Assembly: GCF_005405885.1 (NCBI RefSeq)
Contig: NZ_BJFL01000008.1
Coordinates: 62,001-126,000 of the forward strand
Length of the DNA: 64,000 bases
Source: Gandjariella thermophila
Lineage (GTDB): Bacteria > Actinomycetota > Actinomycetes > Mycobacteriales > Pseudonocardiaceae
Reading direction: 5' to 3'
A model generated the notes under the pieces. That model was not told the DNA's origin and did no database searches. It saw only the letters and a list, made by a program, of their open reading frames with translations. This document shows positions 43,600 through 54,486 of the stretch, one piece after another (the first letter of the stretch is position 1; every line of letters begins with the position of its first letter). Made by a program: the position numbers and the translations under genes.

Positions 43600-45149
43600 C
43601 CGACCGGCACCGCGTCGCTCGGCGGCGCTCCCGGCGGCAGCGTCGGCAACCCGCCCGGGGCGCCGGACTCCAGCAGCCGCAGCACGGCCTCGGTGTCCAG
43701 GTGGTCCGCCACCAGGTCGCCGAGCAGGTCCAGCTGGGCCGCCCTGGCGGCGGCGAACGAGACGCCCTCGGCCGCCCGGAACCCGTCCCGGCCGGCCCGC
43801 TCCGCGGCCCAGCGGAGGAACGCGCGGCGGAACGCGTCGTTCTCCAGCAGCCCGTGCCAGTGCGTCGCCGCGACCGGCCCGGCGAGTGCGCCCTCGACTT
43901 CCCCGCCGGGAAGTTCCACCAGGCCCGCGAGGTCGTCGCGGCGGCGGGCCACCCGGCCGTGGTGGATCTCGTAGCCCCGCACCGGTTCCCCCATCGCCAC
44001 GCCGGCCGGCCGGCGCAGCGTCTTGTCCGGCTCGAAGACCAGGTCCACGCCGAGCAGTCCGAGGCCGCCAACCTCGCCCGCACCGGACTCCACCCGGTCG
44101 TCGATCCGGGTACCGAGCATCTGGTAGCCGCCGCAGATGCCGAGCAGCGGCCGGCCGGCGCGCACGTGTGCGGAGATCGCGTCGGCGAGCCCGGTCTGCC
44201 GCAGCCACGCCAGGTCGGCCACGGTCGCCTTGGACCCGGGCAGGACCACCAGGTCGGCGTCGGCCAGCCGGGACGGCTCGGTGACGAACCGCACCGCCAC
44301 GCCGGGCTCGCAGGCCAGCGCCTCGGCGTCGGTGGCGTTGGAGATCCGGGGCAGCCGCACCACGGCGACCCGCAGCCACTGCTCCCCGACCGGCGGGGCG
44401 GGCCGGCCGATCACGCCGTCGGCCACATAGGACAGCGAGTCCTCGGCGTCCAGCCACAGCTCCTCGCGCCAGGGCAGCACGCCGAGCACCGGCCGGCCGG
44501 TGAGCGCGTCGAGCTGCCGCAGCCCCGGTTCCAGCAGCGCCGGGTCGCCGCGGAACTTGTTGATCACGAAACCGGCGACCAGCGCCTGGTCCGCCGGGTC
44601 GAGCAGGGCCAGCGTGCCGAACAGGTGCGCGAACACGCCGCCCCGGTCGATGTCCCCGACGACAAGCACGGGCAGCCCGGCGGCCCGGGCCAGGCCCATG
44701 TTGGCGATGTCGTGCGCGCGCAGGTTGATCTCGGCTGGCGAGCCCGCGCCCTCGCACACCACCACGTCGAAGTCGGCCCTCAAGGTGTCCAGTGTGGACA
44801 GTACGACGCGGAGCAGTTCGGCCTTGCGCTCCGGGTAGGACAGCGCGCGCACCTCGCCGACCGCCCGGCCCAGCACGACCACCTGCGAGGTGCGGTCGCC
44901 GCCCGGTTTGAGCAGTACCGGGTTGAACCGCACGCTCGGCTCCAACCCGGCGGCCGCGGCCTGCAGCGCCTGCGCCCGGCCGATCTCCCCGCCGTCCGGG
45001 GTGACCATCGAGTTGTTCGACATGTTCTGCGCCTTGAACGGCGCCACCCGCACCCCCCGCCGGGCCAGCCACCGGCACAGCCCGGCGACCAGCACGCTCT
45101 TGCCGGAGTCCGAGGTCGTCCCGGCGACCAGCAGTGCTCCACCCACCAC
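43596..45149 (-). CDS. cobQ: Cobyric acid synthase
   Basis: A 517-residue CobQ: N-terminal ATPase [13 protein letters not shown] with [25 protein letters not shown], and a C-terminal glutamine amidotransferase with [10 protein letters not shown] (nucleophile Cys) and EIHHGR. It amidates four side chains (b, d, e, g) of adenosylcobyrinate diamide. GTG 45149 is chosen because GAGGGGAG lies just before; an ATG at 45182 and GTG 45146 are alternatives. It is the only cob gene here without an upstream riboswitch. Confidence 0.93.
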   Translation of the reverse strand: MVGGALLVAGTTSDSGKSVLVAGLCRWLARRGVRVAPFKAQNMSNNSMVTPDGGEIGRAQALQAAAAGLEPSVRFNPVLLKPGGDRTSQVVVLGRAVGEVRALSYPERKAELLRVVLSTLDTLRADFDVVVCEGAGSPAEINLRAHDIANMGLARAAGLPVLVVGDIDRGGVFAHLFGTLALLDPADQALVAGFVINKFRGDPALLEPGLRQLDALTGRPVLGVLPWREELWLDAEDSLSYVADGVIGRPAPPVGEQWLRVAVVRLPRISNATDAEALACEPGVAVRFVTEPSRLADADLVVLPGSKATVADLAWLRQTGLADAISAHVRAGRPLLGICGGYQMLGTRIDDRVESGAGEVGGLGLLGVDLVFEPDKTLRRPAGVAMGEPVRGYEIHHGRVARRRDDLAGLVELPGGEVEGALAGPVAATHWHGLLENDAFRRAFLRWAAERAGRDGFRAAEGVSFAAARAAQLDLLGDLVADHLDTEAVLRLLESGAPGGLPTLPPGAPPSDAVPVG

Positions 45150-45258
45150 GGCTCCCCTCGACGCGTACTCCTGAGGGGACATCCTCCGCCACGGCCGGCT
45201 GGGCGTGGACGGCCCCATGCTGGAACGCCGGCCCCGGCCTACCGGGCACCGTGCCGCC

Positions 45259-45725
45259 TCAACCCCGCGTGCCTGCGGGAACCGACCGGGAAATCCAGCC
45301 GCGGACGCCGAACGGAGCCCCCGCTTTGTAGGCGTCGATGCCGGCGGCGGGATAGTCGATGAGCCGGTTGGGCAGGCGCCCAGCGGAAACCACCGAACAC
45401 CGGAGCACTTGTCCGGTTCGCGGTTGGTGGGTTCACCGATCCAGCGCCGAGCCTCGAAGAACAGCCCGAGTCGGGGCTCCGGGCCGGAGCCGCTGACGTG
45501 GAGCGTGTGCACTAGGCGGAGGTCATCCGGGGCGACAAGGACGCCGACCTCCTCTTCCACCTCGCGGACCGCGGCGTCGAGCACGGACTCACCGGCGTCC
45601 AGCTTGCCGGAGGGGAGGTGCCAGCGGCCGTCGAAAGCCGGGTTGGTATCGCGCCGCCGGGTGAGCAGGACCCGGTCCCCGTCAACGAGGAGCACGTGCA
45701 CGTCGATCAGGTGACGGTCGGCCAT
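45259..45725 (-). pseudogene. NUDIX hydrolase, frameshifted
   Basis: From the start at 45725 the frame encodes a NUDIX domain with [25 protein letters not shown], the near-complete Nudix box. About 115 codons on, after GVRWFPLG (45378-45381), the family-like continuation [20 protein letters not shown] lies in another frame, ending at TGA 45259. Adding one base restores a 155-residue protein. The catalytic box is intact, so a truncated enzyme or a sequence error is possible. Substrate unknown. Confidence 0.7.
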
Positions 45726-45911
45726 CGGCGGAGGTCCTCGCGGGGCTGTCGACTTGGTGCGGCGTCACGTCCGGGTACTGAGCGCGATCCGGACGCGGCG
45801 CAGCCTACCCGGTGGCGGAACCGTCCCCGCGGAGGTCTGCAAGTCGAGCGATTCGCCGGCCAATCACCGCGCTGACCTCCTCGATCGATACCCTGGTGGC
45901 TGCCGCCCCTC

Positions 45912-46280
45912 GTGGTCGGCGGGCTGGCGGCGCTGGCCGGCCTGGCCCTGGTGGTTCGCACCGTGCGGCTGTTCGCCACGGAGGGCAGCGGCACGCTGGC
46001 GCCCTGGGACCCGCCGCGGCGGATGGTGGTGCGCGGCCCGTACCGGTACGTGCGCAACCCGATGATCAGCGGGGTGATGGCCATCCTGCTCGGCGAGACG
46101 CTGGCGCTGGGCTCGCCAGCGCTGGCCGTGTGGTTCGCCGCTTTCGTCGCGGTGAACGCCGCATACATCCCGCTGATGGAGGAGCCGGGGCTCACCCGGA
46201 GGTTCGGTGCGGACTACGTGGCGTACCGCCGCGCGGTGCCGCGCTGGCTGCCGCGGCTGCACCCCTGGCAGCCGGAATAG
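45912..46280 (+). CDS. Isoprenylcysteine methyltransferase family membrane protein, N-terminus short
   Basis: A 122-residue integral membrane protein with the family core GTLAPWDPPRRMVVRGPYRYVRNPM, the SAM-binding ICMT/PEMT motif, and the C-terminal EEPGLTRRFGADYVAY. Homologues usually have one more transmembrane helix and about 30-60 further N-terminal residues. In this frame a TGA at 45873 closes the region upstream. The start at GTG 45912 lacks a ribosome site, so the gene is probably 5'-truncated. Substrate of such bacterial proteins is unknown. Confidence 0.6.
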   Translation: MVGGLAALAGLALVVRTVRLFATEGSGTLAPWDPPRRMVVRGPYRYVRNPMISGVMAILLGETLALGSPALAVWFAAFVAVNAAYIPLMEEPGLTRRFGADYVAYRRAVPRWLPRLHPWQPE

Positions 46281-46287
46281 CAGCCGC

Positions 46288-47145
46288 TCACGGCAGGGTG
46301 AGGATCTCCGCGCCGTCCTCGGTGACCAGGATGGTGTGCTCGAACTGGGCGGTGCGCTGCTTGTCCTTGGTGGTCGCCGTCCAGCCGTCGTCCCACAGGT
46401 CGTACTCGATAGTGCCGAGGGTGATCATCGGCTCGATGGTGAACGTCATCCCGGGTTCCAGTTCGATGTCCACGCTCGGCTCGTCGTAGTGCAGCACCAC
46501 GAGGCCGCTGTGGAAGGTGCGGCCGATGCCGTGCCCGGTGAAGTCACGCACCACGCCATAGCCGAACCGCTTGGCGTACGCCTCGATGACCCGGCCCACC
46601 ACGTTGAGCTGCCGCCCCGGCTTGACCGCCTTGATCGCCCGCATCATCGCCTCGTACGTGCGCTCGACCAGCAGCCGCGACTCGTCGTCCACGTCACCGG
46701 CCAGGAAGGTGGCGTTGGTGTCGCCGTGCACACCGTCCAGGTAGGCGGTGACGTCCACGTTGACGATGTCGCCGTCCTCGATCACGGTCGAGTCCGGGAT
46801 GCCGTGGCAGATGACCTCGTTCAGCGAGGTGCAGCAGGACTTCGGGTAGCCGCGGTAGCCCAGGGTGGACGGGTAGGCGCCGTGGTCGCACAGGAACTCG
46901 TGCACCACCGCGTCGACGTCGTCGGTGGTGGCCCCCGGGCGCACCGCGTTACCGGCCTCCTGCAGGGCCTGCGCGGCGATCTTGCCCGCCACCCGCATGG
47001 CCTCGATCACCTCGGCCGGCTGCACCCACGGGTCCTTGTTCGGTGCCGGGGCTGGCTTGCCCACGTACTCGGGACGGGGGATGTTCGGCGGCACCGGACG
47101 TTGCGGGGACAGTCGGCCGGGCTTCAGCGGGGCACGGACAGGCAT
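46288..47145 (-). CDS. map: Methionine aminopeptidase type I
   Basis: A 285-residue MetAP with the N-terminal about 40-residue extension typical of the actinobacterial second MetAP ([19 protein letters not shown]). Metal ligands are in place: D in [19 protein letters not shown] in [14 protein letters not shown] in [10 protein letters not shown] in [12 protein letters not shown]. It removes N-terminal Met from nascent proteins. Conserved position downstream of ispG and the PBP in actinobacteria. Confidence 0.93.
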   Translation of the reverse strand: MPVRAPLKPGRLSPQRPVPPNIPRPEYVGKPAPAPNKDPWVQPAEVIEAMRVAGKIAAQALQEAGNAVRPGATTDDVDAVVHEFLCDHGAYPSTLGYRGYPKSCCTSLNEVICHGIPDSTVIEDGDIVNVDVTAYLDGVHGDTNATFLAGDVDDESRLLVERTYEAMMRAIKAVKPGRQLNVVGRVIEAYAKRFGYGVVRDFTGHGIGRTFHSGLVVLHYDEPSVDIELEPGMTFTIEPMITLGTIEYDLWDDGWTATTKDKQRTAQFEHTILVTEDGAEILTLP

Positions 47146-47149
47146 GTCC

Positions 47150-47336
47150 CCCACCCTACGACGCGCCCGGGGGCGCCGTCGGCAGCCCAACCTCCTCGGC
47201 CGCCGAGAGCAGCCGCTTGTCGTCACCGACGAACGCGTGGAGATCCGGCTGGCGTCGCGTCGGCGAGGCGAGGCGGATGGCGTCCGACGACCGGATGGCT
47301 TACGGCAGAAGGCCCGCGGTGTCGAGCACGTAACGG
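47150..47336 (-). pseudogene. VapC (PIN domain) remnant with internal deletion
   Basis: On the minus strand the sequence encodes [10 protein letters not shown] then a TAA, then in the same frame [20 protein letters not shown], and [20 protein letters not shown]. These are the first strand (with the catalytic Asp) and the C-terminal third of a PIN-domain toxin joined together; about 90 middle codons are missing. No antitoxin remnant is recognised. It fills the gap between map and the PBP gene. Confidence 0.6.
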
Positions 47337-49214
47337 TTAGTGGACGCCCCGCAGGAAGGCGCCGGCGACGTCCACGGCCGGGGTGGAACTGTCCGCGCCC
47401 AGCAGCAGCACGGCGAAGGCCAGGTCGCCGCGGAAGCCGACGAACCAGCCGTGCGAGTGGACGCCGTCGCCGAACTGCGCGGTGCCGGTCTTCCCCGCCA
47501 CGTCGGGAATGTCCTTCACGTGCGTCGCGGTGCCGTAGGCGACCACCTCGCGCATCATCTGCCGCACCGAGTTCAGCACCGGCTGCGGCACCGGCGGCGG
47601 GCTGGCGTCCGCCCTCGCGGCCTGGCCGCGCAGCAGGGTGGGCATGGGCATCGTGCCCCTGGCCACCGTGGCCGCGGCCAGCGCCATGCCGAACGGCGAG
47701 ACGATGTCCTTGCCCTGGCCGAACCCGTCCACGGCGCGTTCGGTGCTGTCGCTGGCGGGCGGGACGCCGCCGGTGAGGGTGGTGGCCCCGGGCATGTCGA
47801 AGTCGACGCCGATGCCGAGTTGCTTGGCCGTGTTGGTCAGCGCGTTCGCCGAAAGCCGGGTGGCGACCTGCGCGAACGTGGTGTTGCAGGAGAACGCGAA
47901 CGCCGCGTGCAGCGGGATCACGCCCTTGTCGAACTTGTCCTCGTTCGGGATCTCATGCCCGTTGACCTGCGTGGTTCCCGGGCACGGCTCGGGGGTGTCC
48001 GGGGTGACCTTGCCCGACTCCAGCGCCGCCGTCGCCGTGACGATCTTGAACGTCGAGCCGGGCGGGAAGCGGCCACTGAGCGCGATCGGGCCCTGGGCGT
48101 CGGCGGGGGCGTTCTGCGCCACGGCGAGCAGTTCGCCGGTGGACGGGCGCATCGCGACCAGCACCGCCGGCTGCGGCACCGGGTCCACCGCGGCCTCGGC
48201 GGCGTTCTGCACGTTGCGAATGATCGTCGTGGTGACCGCCTGCGCCGGCTCGGCCGGCTTGCCGGCCAGCTCCTCCACCTCCGCGCCGGCCGCATTGACG
48301 GTGACCACTCGCCAGCCGGACTTGCCGGCCACCTGGTCGTCCACCGCCCTGCGGACCGCGCCGAGCACCTGACCGGCGTAGTTCTTGTCCGACGCGAGCA
48401 GCCGGGTCTGCGGGGCGAACCGCACCCCGGGCAGGTTGGCGATCTGCTGCCTGACCTGCTGGTAGTCGGCGTCCCGCAGGGTCAGCACCGGATACGCCTG
48501 GCCGTCCGGAGTCTTGTTCGCGCCGTCCACGAGCGACTGCGGGGTGAGTCCGGGATCGAACCGGGACAGCGAGCCGGCCAGGCTGGTGGCGACACCGGTC
48601 AGGTCACCCGCCTGCCCGCGGTCCAGTGAGATCGCGACGACCTTGTCCGGGGTGAGCAGCGGCGCGCCGTTCGCGTCCAGCACCGGCGCCAGGTCGGGCT
48701 GCTGCACCCGCAGCGCGAGGCTCTGCTGCGCGCCGAGCTTGGGGTGCAGCACCGACGGCACCCAGTGCACCTTCCAGTCGCCGTCATCCTGCCGCAGGTC
48801 GAAGGTGTTCTGGTAGGCCAGGATGCGGCCGTGGCCAAGGTCCCAGGAGGCCTGGTAGGTGGCGTTCGCCGAGCTGCCCTGGTCCTTGTCGTTGACGGTG
48901 ACCCTGCCGAGCGTCGCGCTGACCGCGGCGGGTTTGAGCGCCTCCCGCGTCCGGTCCAGTAACGCTTTGGCGCCGGCCGGATCGTCGGTGGCCTGCGCGG
49001 CGCCCGCGGTGTCCCCCGAGGCGAGCGCGGTCAGGAAGGTGCGCGCCGCGACGTCCGGGCCCGGCTTGGACCGGAACAGCCCGCATCCGGCGAGCGGGAC
49101 GAGCAGCACGAGCGCGACGACCGCGCCGAGGCACCGCCGAGGACGCAGACGGTACCGCGGGCCAGGGCGAACATCAGCCACGTCGCGCAGTATGCCCGTG
49201 TCGCTCCCGATCAC
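47337..49214 (-). CDS. Penicillin-binding protein, lipoprotein transpeptidase
   Basis: A 625-residue class B-type PBP. A lipoprotein signal ([14 protein letters not shown]) is followed by an NTF2-like MecA_N-type domain, a dimerisation domain and the transpeptidase: active Ser in [15 protein letters not shown] as SxN, and GKTGTAQF as KTG. It cross-links peptidoglycan outside the membrane. GTG 49214 is used; GTG 49181 is possible. Homologues sit in this position in many actinomycetes. Its organisation resembles low-affinity PBP2a/PBP5-type proteins, which does not by itself show resistance. Confidence 0.9.
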   Translation of the reverse strand: MIGSDTGILRDVADVRPGPRYRLRPRRCLGAVVALVLLVPLAGCGLFRSKPGPDVAARTFLTALASGDTAGAAQATDDPAGAKALLDRTREALKPAAVSATLGRVTVNDKDQGSSANATYQASWDLGHGRILAYQNTFDLRQDDGDWKVHWVPSVLHPKLGAQQSLALRVQQPDLAPVLDANGAPLLTPDKVVAISLDRGQAGDLTGVATSLAGSLSRFDPGLTPQSLVDGANKTPDGQAYPVLTLRDADYQQVRQQIANLPGVRFAPQTRLLASDKNYAGQVLGAVRRAVDDQVAGKSGWRVVTVNAAGAEVEELAGKPAEPAQAVTTTIIRNVQNAAEAAVDPVPQPAVLVAMRPSTGELLAVAQNAPADAQGPIALSGRFPPGSTFKIVTATAALESGKVTPDTPEPCPGTTQVNGHEIPNEDKFDKGVIPLHAAFAFSCNTTFAQVATRLSANALTNTAKQLGIGVDFDMPGATTLTGGVPPASDSTERAVDGFGQGKDIVSPFGMALAAATVARGTMPMPTLLRGQAARADASPPPVPQPVLNSVRQMMREVVAYGTATHVKDIPDVAGKTGTAQFGDGVHSHGWFVGFRGDLAFAVLLLGADSSTPAVDVAGAFLRGVH

Positions 49215-49265
49215 GTCGCCAGCCCACCTCCGCGGCGGTCGGTGCCTGTCTCCGGACAGGGTGTG

Positions 49266-49583
49266 TCAGATGATCGAGTCGGGCTGCCTGATCAGCCCGG
49301 CCACCACCGTGGACAGCGAACCGCTCTCGGTCCAGATCGTCCTCGGCGCGGGGCCGCGGATGTCCACCCGGGCGGCTCCTCCCGTGCTGTCGCCGTAGAC
49401 GTAGAGAAGGTCGACGTAGCCGGGACCGTCGTACTTGCCGACCAGCGCGATCGGTTTCCCGCGCTCGTCGTTCACCGGCCACCAGCGCCACTGGTCGACA
49501 TGCTGCAGCGCGCCCAGCTCCGGAACGAGCTGGACGACCTCGTCACCAACGACGTACTCGGACCACGTTGGGCCATCGAACAC
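49266..49583 (-). CDS. Hypothetical protein, 105 residues
   Basis: From GTG 49583 an acidic protein with QWRWWPVNDERGKPIALVGKY and VDLLYVYGDSTGG; it looks like a small mixed alpha/beta fold, with no signal peptide or transmembrane segment. I do not recognise a family. It lies between the PBP and GNAT genes in the same orientation; codon use is GC-rich like that of its neighbours. Confidence 0.55.
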   Translation of the reverse strand: MFDGPTWSEYVVGDEVVQLVPELGALQHVDQWRWWPVNDERGKPIALVGKYDGPGYVDLLYVYGDSTGGAARVDIRGPAPRTIWTESGSLSTVVAGLIRQPDSII

Positions 49584-49659
49584 CGATCACCACCGCACAC
49601 CGCGAGTTACGCGACCGGAGTAACCGTAGGGCACGTTTGCCCCACCCGCGCGGCCCACT

Positions 49660-50520
49660 CTAGAAAAGCACGGTCGCATACCGGCCGACCTGGGTAAATC
49701 CAGCTCGACAGTACGCCGAACGAGCGGCGCCGTTGTAGCCGTTCACGTAGAGACTGGCCACCCGGCCGAGGCCGCGCACCAGCCGTTCGGCCACCGCGGC
49801 CGTGCCGGCCGTGCCCAGGCCGTGACCTCGGCGGTCCGGGTGCACCCAGACTCCCTGGATCTGGCCGACGCGGGCGGACAGCGCGCCCACCTCGGCCTTG
49901 AACACCACCTCGCCGTTCTCGAAGCGGGCGAACGCGCGGCCGGACGTGATCAGGTCGGCGACCCGGGCGCGGTAGCCGGCGCCGTTGTCGTCCATCCGCG
50001 GGTCGACGCCCACCTCCTCGGTGAACATGGCGATGGCCGCGGGCAGGTAGCGGTCCAGCTCGTCCAGGCGCACCGGCCGCACCAGCGGGTCCGGCGGCAC
50101 CGCCGGTGACCCGTACAGCGCCATCAGTGGCTGGTCGTCCCGCACGTCCCTGGCCGGCCCCCACTCCGGGGCCAGTTCCTCCCACAGGCCCATCACCTGA
50201 TCCGCCGGACCGACCAGCGAGGAGCACATCCGCCGACGGCGCAGCGCCCGGTCGGCGAAGCTGCGCAGCACCGAGCGGGTGCCGCGCAGCGGGATCAGGT
50301 TGGGGCCGGAGAAGCACAGGCCGTCCAACCGCCCGCCGCGCACCGGGCGGTGGTCGAAGCCCCACAGCTCGCCGCCGAGCCGCCACGGGTCCAGGCCGGC
50401 GGCTTCGACACGCGCGGCGACCATGCACGAGGCCACCGGATCGTCGGCCAGCACGGCGGAAACCGCATGGGTATCCCGTTCGTCGAGCAGCCGCGCCGCC
50501 CCGAGCCGCAACACGCCCAT
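49660..50520 (-). CDS. GNAT acetyltransferase with DUF4081-type N-terminus
   Basis: A 286-residue protein: an N-terminal domain (ADDPVASCMVAARVEAAGLD, FSGPNLIPL) of the DUF4081 type and a C-terminal GNAT domain with QIQGVWVHPDRRGHGLGTAG and SLYVNGYNGAARSAYCRAGF. This gene follows ispG in most actinobacteria. Its acetyl acceptor is not known. The 236 bases upstream to ispG show no gene. Confidence 0.88.
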   Translation of the reverse strand: MGVLRLGAARLLDERDTHAVSAVLADDPVASCMVAARVEAAGLDPWRLGGELWGFDHRPVRGGRLDGLCFSGPNLIPLRGTRSVLRSFADRALRRRRMCSSLVGPADQVMGLWEELAPEWGPARDVRDDQPLMALYGSPAVPPDPLVRPVRLDELDRYLPAAIAMFTEEVGVDPRMDDNGAGYRARVADLITSGRAFARFENGEVVFKAEVGALSARVGQIQGVWVHPDRRGHGLGTAGTAAVAERLVRGLGRVASLYVNGYNGAARSAYCRAGFTQVGRYATVLF

Positions 50521-50756
50521 AGCGTGCCAGAACGGATACCCCTCGTGCGCCCCGCGACGCCCGGTTGGCGCAATGTCCACCCTGCGTGGCTGTGCCTGTT
50601 CCGACGCGCGCCGCGATCGTCCCCGCCGGGATTCACCCGTACCGGTATCCATCGGTTGGGCTGTTCGGGCACCAAGCCGCCGCGATCTGTGCCCGCCTTT
50701 CACGCGCACCACCATCGCCCGGACGCGCATCGGGGCTTCGCCGGCGGGCCAGCCGG

Positions 50757-51953
50757 TCAGGAGACGGTGACCTGCGGGGCGCCCGCCTCACCGCCGGACT
50801 CCATGTCCTCGGCGATCCGCATGGCCTCCTCGATCAGCGTCTCCACGATCTTGTGCTCGGGCACGGTCTTGATCACCTCGCCCTTGACGAAGATCTGACC
50901 CTTGCCGTTGCCGGAGGCCACGCCGAGGTCGGCCTCCCGGGCCTCGCCCGGGCCGTTGACCACGCAGCCCATCACGGCCACCCGCAGTGGCACCTCCATA
51001 CCCGAAAGGCCCGCGGTGACCTCGTCGGCCAGCTTGTACACGTCCACCTGGGCGCGGCCGCAGGACGGGCAGGACACGATCTCCAGCCGGCGCGGCCGGA
51101 GGTTCAGCGACTCCAGGATCTGGATGCCGACCTTGACCTCCTCCACCGGCGGCGCGGACAGCGACACCCGGATGGTGTCGCCGATGCCCCGGGACAGCAG
51201 CGCGCCGAACGCGGTGGCCGACTTGATGGTGCCCTGGAACGCCGGGCCGGCCTCGGTCACGCCCAGGTGCAGCGGGTAGTCGCACCGCTCGGCGAGCAGC
51301 TCGTAGGCGCGCACCATGACCACCGGGTCGTGATGCTTGACCGAGATCTTGATGTCGTGGAAGTCGTGCTCGGCGAACAGCTCGGCCTCCAGCAGCGCCG
51401 ACTCGACCAGCGCCTCCGGGGTGGCCTTGCCGTGCCTGGCCAGCACCCTGGGGTCGAGGCTGCCCGCGTTGACGCCGATCCGGATGGGCGTGCCGTGGTC
51501 CTTCGCCGCCTGCGCGATCTCCTTGATCTTGTCATCGAACTTCTTGATGTTGCCCGGGTTCACCCGCACCCCGGCGCAACCCGCCTCGATCGCGGCGAAG
51601 ACGTACTTGGGCTGGAAGTGGATGTCGGCGATCACCGGGATCTGCGACTTCTTCGCGATCGCCGGCAGCGCGTCCGCGTCGTCCTGACTCGGGCAGGCCA
51701 CCCGGACGATGTCGCAGCCGGACGCGGTCAGCTCGGCGATCTGCTGCAGCGTGGCGTTGACGTCGGCGGTGACCGTCGTGGTCATCGACTGCACCGAGAT
51801 GGGGTACTCGCTGCCCACCCCGACGTTGCCGACCTTGATTTGACGGGTCTTGCGTCGCTCGGCGAGCACCGGGGCCGGCAGCCCGGGCATGCCGAGCATG
51901 GTGCCGGAGCCGGTGTTGCCGCTCGAGTCGGTCAGCAGACCTTCGGCACTCAT
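50757..51953 (-). CDS. ispG: 4-hydroxy-3-methylbut-2-en-1-yl diphosphate synthase
   Basis: A 398-residue IspG (GcpE): TIM-barrel part with [20 protein letters not shown] and C-terminal FeS part with [11 protein letters not shown] and [13 protein letters not shown], which hold the [4Fe-4S] ligands. It reductively converts MEcPP to HMBPP in the MEP pathway. It is downstream of dxr and rip1, another MEP gene context usual in actinobacteria. Confidence 0.96.
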   Translation of the reverse strand: MSAEGLLTDSSGNTGSGTMLGMPGLPAPVLAERRKTRQIKVGNVGVGSEYPISVQSMTTTVTADVNATLQQIAELTASGCDIVRVACPSQDDADALPAIAKKSQIPVIADIHFQPKYVFAAIEAGCAGVRVNPGNIKKFDDKIKEIAQAAKDHGTPIRIGVNAGSLDPRVLARHGKATPEALVESALLEAELFAEHDFHDIKISVKHHDPVVMVRAYELLAERCDYPLHLGVTEAGPAFQGTIKSATAFGALLSRGIGDTIRVSLSAPPVEEVKVGIQILESLNLRPRRLEIVSCPSCGRAQVDVYKLADEVTAGLSGMEVPLRVAVMGCVVNGPGEAREADLGVASGNGKGQIFVKGEVIKTVPEHKIVETLIEEAMRIAEDMESGGEAGAPQVTVS

Positions 51954-51980
51954 CGAACATTCACCTTTCCGGGGTTTCCC

Positions 51981-53210
51981 CTACTGCCCGAAGACCCTGA
52001 TCGGGTTGACGATGTCCGCGGTGACCGTGAGCAGCACCACCGCACCACCAACAAAGATCACCGCATACGTCAAAGGGAGCAACTTGGTGTAGTCCACCGG
52101 GCCGCCGGCCGGCTTGCCCCACAGCCGGCGGACCGAGTCCCGCACCTTCTCGTACAGGTTGACCGCCACGTGGCCGCCGTCCAGCGGCAGCAGCGGGAGC
52201 AGGTTGAACACCCCGATGAAGAAGTTCAGGTTGGCCAGCAGCAGCACGAACAGCGGCCAGAGCCCCTGCTCCGCGGCCTCACCGCCGATCCGGGTCGCGC
52301 CGACCACGCTGACCGGGCTGTTCAGGTCGCGCTGCCCGCCGCCGATCGCCTTGATCAGCGGCGGGATCTTGCTCGGCAACTGCTTGAGGCCGGTCCAGGC
52401 GCCGGCGAACATGTCGCCGGTGAACCGGGTGGCGCCGCCCAGCGCGCCGACCGCGCCGTAGTGGAACATCGTGGTGTTGGCCAGGCCGACCGCGCTCACC
52501 GTGGCCAGCTTGTTGTTCTGGCCCGGCCGGGCGTTCAGGTCGGTCACCCGCTGCACCTTGGCCACGTCCACGATCAGCGTCAGCCGCTGGCCGCCGCGCT
52601 CCACCACGAACGGGGTCGGCCCGCTGGCCTGACGGGTGACGTTGACCACATCGGTGTAGGTCGGGGTGGGCCGGCCGGCCACCGAGACGATCAGGTCACC
52701 GGGCTTGATGCCGGCGTTGCGCGCCGGAGCCGGGTCGTTCGGCCCGCACGGCGAGTACTGGAACGTCCTCGGGTCCTGCGTGGCCGGCGCGCACTGGCTG
52801 ACCTCGCCCACCACCGGCTTGTCCTGCAGGTTCGGCAGCCCCATGCTGACCGCCATGAAGTAGAGGATCACGAAGCCGAGGATGAAGTGGGTCACCGACC
52901 CGGCGCACAGCACGATCACCCGCTGCCACACCGGCTTGCGGTAGAACGCCCGGGGCGAGTCCGCCTCCGGCACCTGCTCCAGCGCGGTCATCCCGACGAT
53001 CTCGCAGAACCCGCCGGCCGGGATGGCCTTCAACCCGTACTCGGTCTCGCCCCGGCGGAACGACCACAGCCGCGGCCCGAACCCGATGAAGTACCGGGTG
53101 ACCTTCATGCCGAAGGCCTTGGCGGTCAGCAGGTGGCCGAACTCGTGCAGCGCGACGGACACGCCGATGCCCAGCGCGAACAGCACGATCCCGAAGACGT
53201 AGGCGACCAC
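51981..53210 (-). CDS. rip1: Rip1/RseP-type site-2 metalloprotease
   Basis: A 409-residue M50 intramembrane protease: HEFGH in the first transmembrane helix, a PDZ domain around 180-260 (NAGIKPGDLIVSVAG), and the second metal motif PLLPLDGGHV before the last helices. In mycobacteria Rip1 cleaves anti-sigma factors and regulates envelope lipids. The GTG start is one base after the dxr stop, so the genes are coupled. Confidence 0.94.
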   Translation of the reverse strand: MVAYVFGIVLFALGIGVSVALHEFGHLLTAKAFGMKVTRYFIGFGPRLWSFRRGETEYGLKAIPAGGFCEIVGMTALEQVPEADSPRAFYRKPVWQRVIVLCAGSVTHFILGFVILYFMAVSMGLPNLQDKPVVGEVSQCAPATQDPRTFQYSPCGPNDPAPARNAGIKPGDLIVSVAGRPTPTYTDVVNVTRQASGPTPFVVERGGQRLTLIVDVAKVQRVTDLNARPGQNNKLATVSAVGLANTTMFHYGAVGALGGATRFTGDMFAGAWTGLKQLPSKIPPLIKAIGGGQRDLNSPVSVVGATRIGGEAAEQGLWPLFVLLLANLNFFIGVFNLLPLLPLDGGHVAVNLYEKVRDSVRRLWGKPAGGPVDYTKLLPLTYAVIFVGGAVVLLTVTADIVNPIRVFGQ

Positions 53211-53211
53211 T

Positions 53212-54486
53212 TCAGTCCCTTCCCCACCCCGCCGTCGGGGCGACCAGTTCGCGTGCCCTTTCCCGCGCCCACTTCTCCGCGGCGAGCACGTCGCCGACGC
53301 TCGCCGGTTCGGCGTCCCAGCCGTCCGCCTCGTCGAGGACCCGCGCCACGGTGTCCACGATCGAGGTGAACGGCGTCCCGCCGCCGAGGAACGCGGCCAC
53401 CGCCTCCTCGTTGGCGGCGTTGTAGATCGCCGGCATGCACCCGCCCGAGTTACCGGCCTGCCTGGCCAGCCGAACCGCGGGGAACGTCTCCTCGTCCACC
53501 GGCTCGAACGTCCATGCGGTCGGCACTACGAACGTACACGGCGAAGCGGCCCCGGAGACGCGGCTCGGCCAGGCGAGGGCCAGCGAGATGGGCAGTCGCA
53601 TGTCCGGCGGGCTGGCCTGAGCCAGCGTCGAGCCGTCGGTGAAGGTGACCATCGAGTGCACCACTGACTGCGGGTGCACCACCACGTCGATCCGGTCGTA
53701 GGGCACCCCGAACAGCAGGTGCGCCTCGATCACCTCCAGGCCCTTGTTGACCAGGGTGGCCGAGTTGATCGTCACCACCGGGCCCATCGACCAGGTGGGG
53801 TGGGCCAGCGCGTTCTCGACGGTGACCCCGTCCAGCTCGTCCCGCCGCCGGCCACGGAAGGGCCCGCCGGAGGCGGTCAGCACCAGCCGGGCCACCTCGT
53901 CCGCCCGGCCACCGCGTAGGCACTGGGCCAGCGCCGAGTGCTCCGAGTCCACCGGCACGATCTGGCCGGGCCTGGCGGCGCGCAGCACCAGCGGCCCGCC
54001 GGCGACCAGGGACTCCTTGTTGGCCAGCGCCAGCGTGGCGCCGGTGGCCAGCGCCGCCAGGGTGGGCGCCAGCCCCTGCGACCCGGGCATGCCATTGAGC
54101 ACCACGTCCGCCGGGGTGGTGGTGATCAGCTCGCCCACCGACTCCGGCCCGGCGAGCAGCCGGGGCAGCCGGAACTCGCCGCGGGCGTAGCCGCGACGCT
54201 GCGCCTCCGCGTAGAGCGCGAGTTCGACGTCCTCGGCGGCGGTGGCCCTGGTCACCGCGATCGCCGGGGCCCCGGTGGTGAGCGCCTGCGCGGCCAGCGC
54301 GGCCGGGTCGGACCCGCCGGCGGCCAGACCGACCACCCGGAACCGCTCCGGGTTGGCGGCGATCACGTCGAGGGCCTGGGTCCCGATCGAGCCGGTCGAG
54401 CCGAGGATCAGGACGGTGCGCGGCGCCGGCTCGCCGGGCGGCGGAGTGGCGGGAAGGGGATCGGTGGGCGAGGTGGACGACTCCAT
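53212..54486 (-). CDS. dxr: 1-deoxy-D-xylulose 5-phosphate reductoisomerase
   Basis: A 424-residue Dxr: NADPH motif [45 protein letters not shown] and metal/substrate motifs [16 protein letters not shown]. It makes MEP, the second step of the non-mevalonate pathway. Some 20 N-terminal Pro/Ser/Thr-rich residues precede the Rossmann fold. ATG 54486 (a GTG lies at 54489). First gene of dxr-rip1-ispG. Confidence 0.95.
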   Translation of the reverse strand: MESSTSPTDPLPATPPPGEPAPRTVLILGSTGSIGTQALDVIAANPERFRVVGLAAGGSDPAALAAQALTTGAPAIAVTRATAAEDVELALYAEAQRRGYARGEFRLPRLLAGPESVGELITTTPADVVLNGMPGSQGLAPTLAALATGATLALANKESLVAGGPLVLRAARPGQIVPVDSEHSALAQCLRGGRADEVARLVLTASGGPFRGRRRDELDGVTVENALAHPTWSMGPVVTINSATLVNKGLEVIEAHLLFGVPYDRIDVVVHPQSVVHSMVTFTDGSTLAQASPPDMRLPISLALAWPSRVSGAASPCTFVVPTAWTFEPVDEETFPAVRLARQAGNSGGCMPAIYNAANEEAVAAFLGGGTPFTSIVDTVARVLDEADGWDAEPASVGDVLAAEKWARERARELVAPTAGWGRD

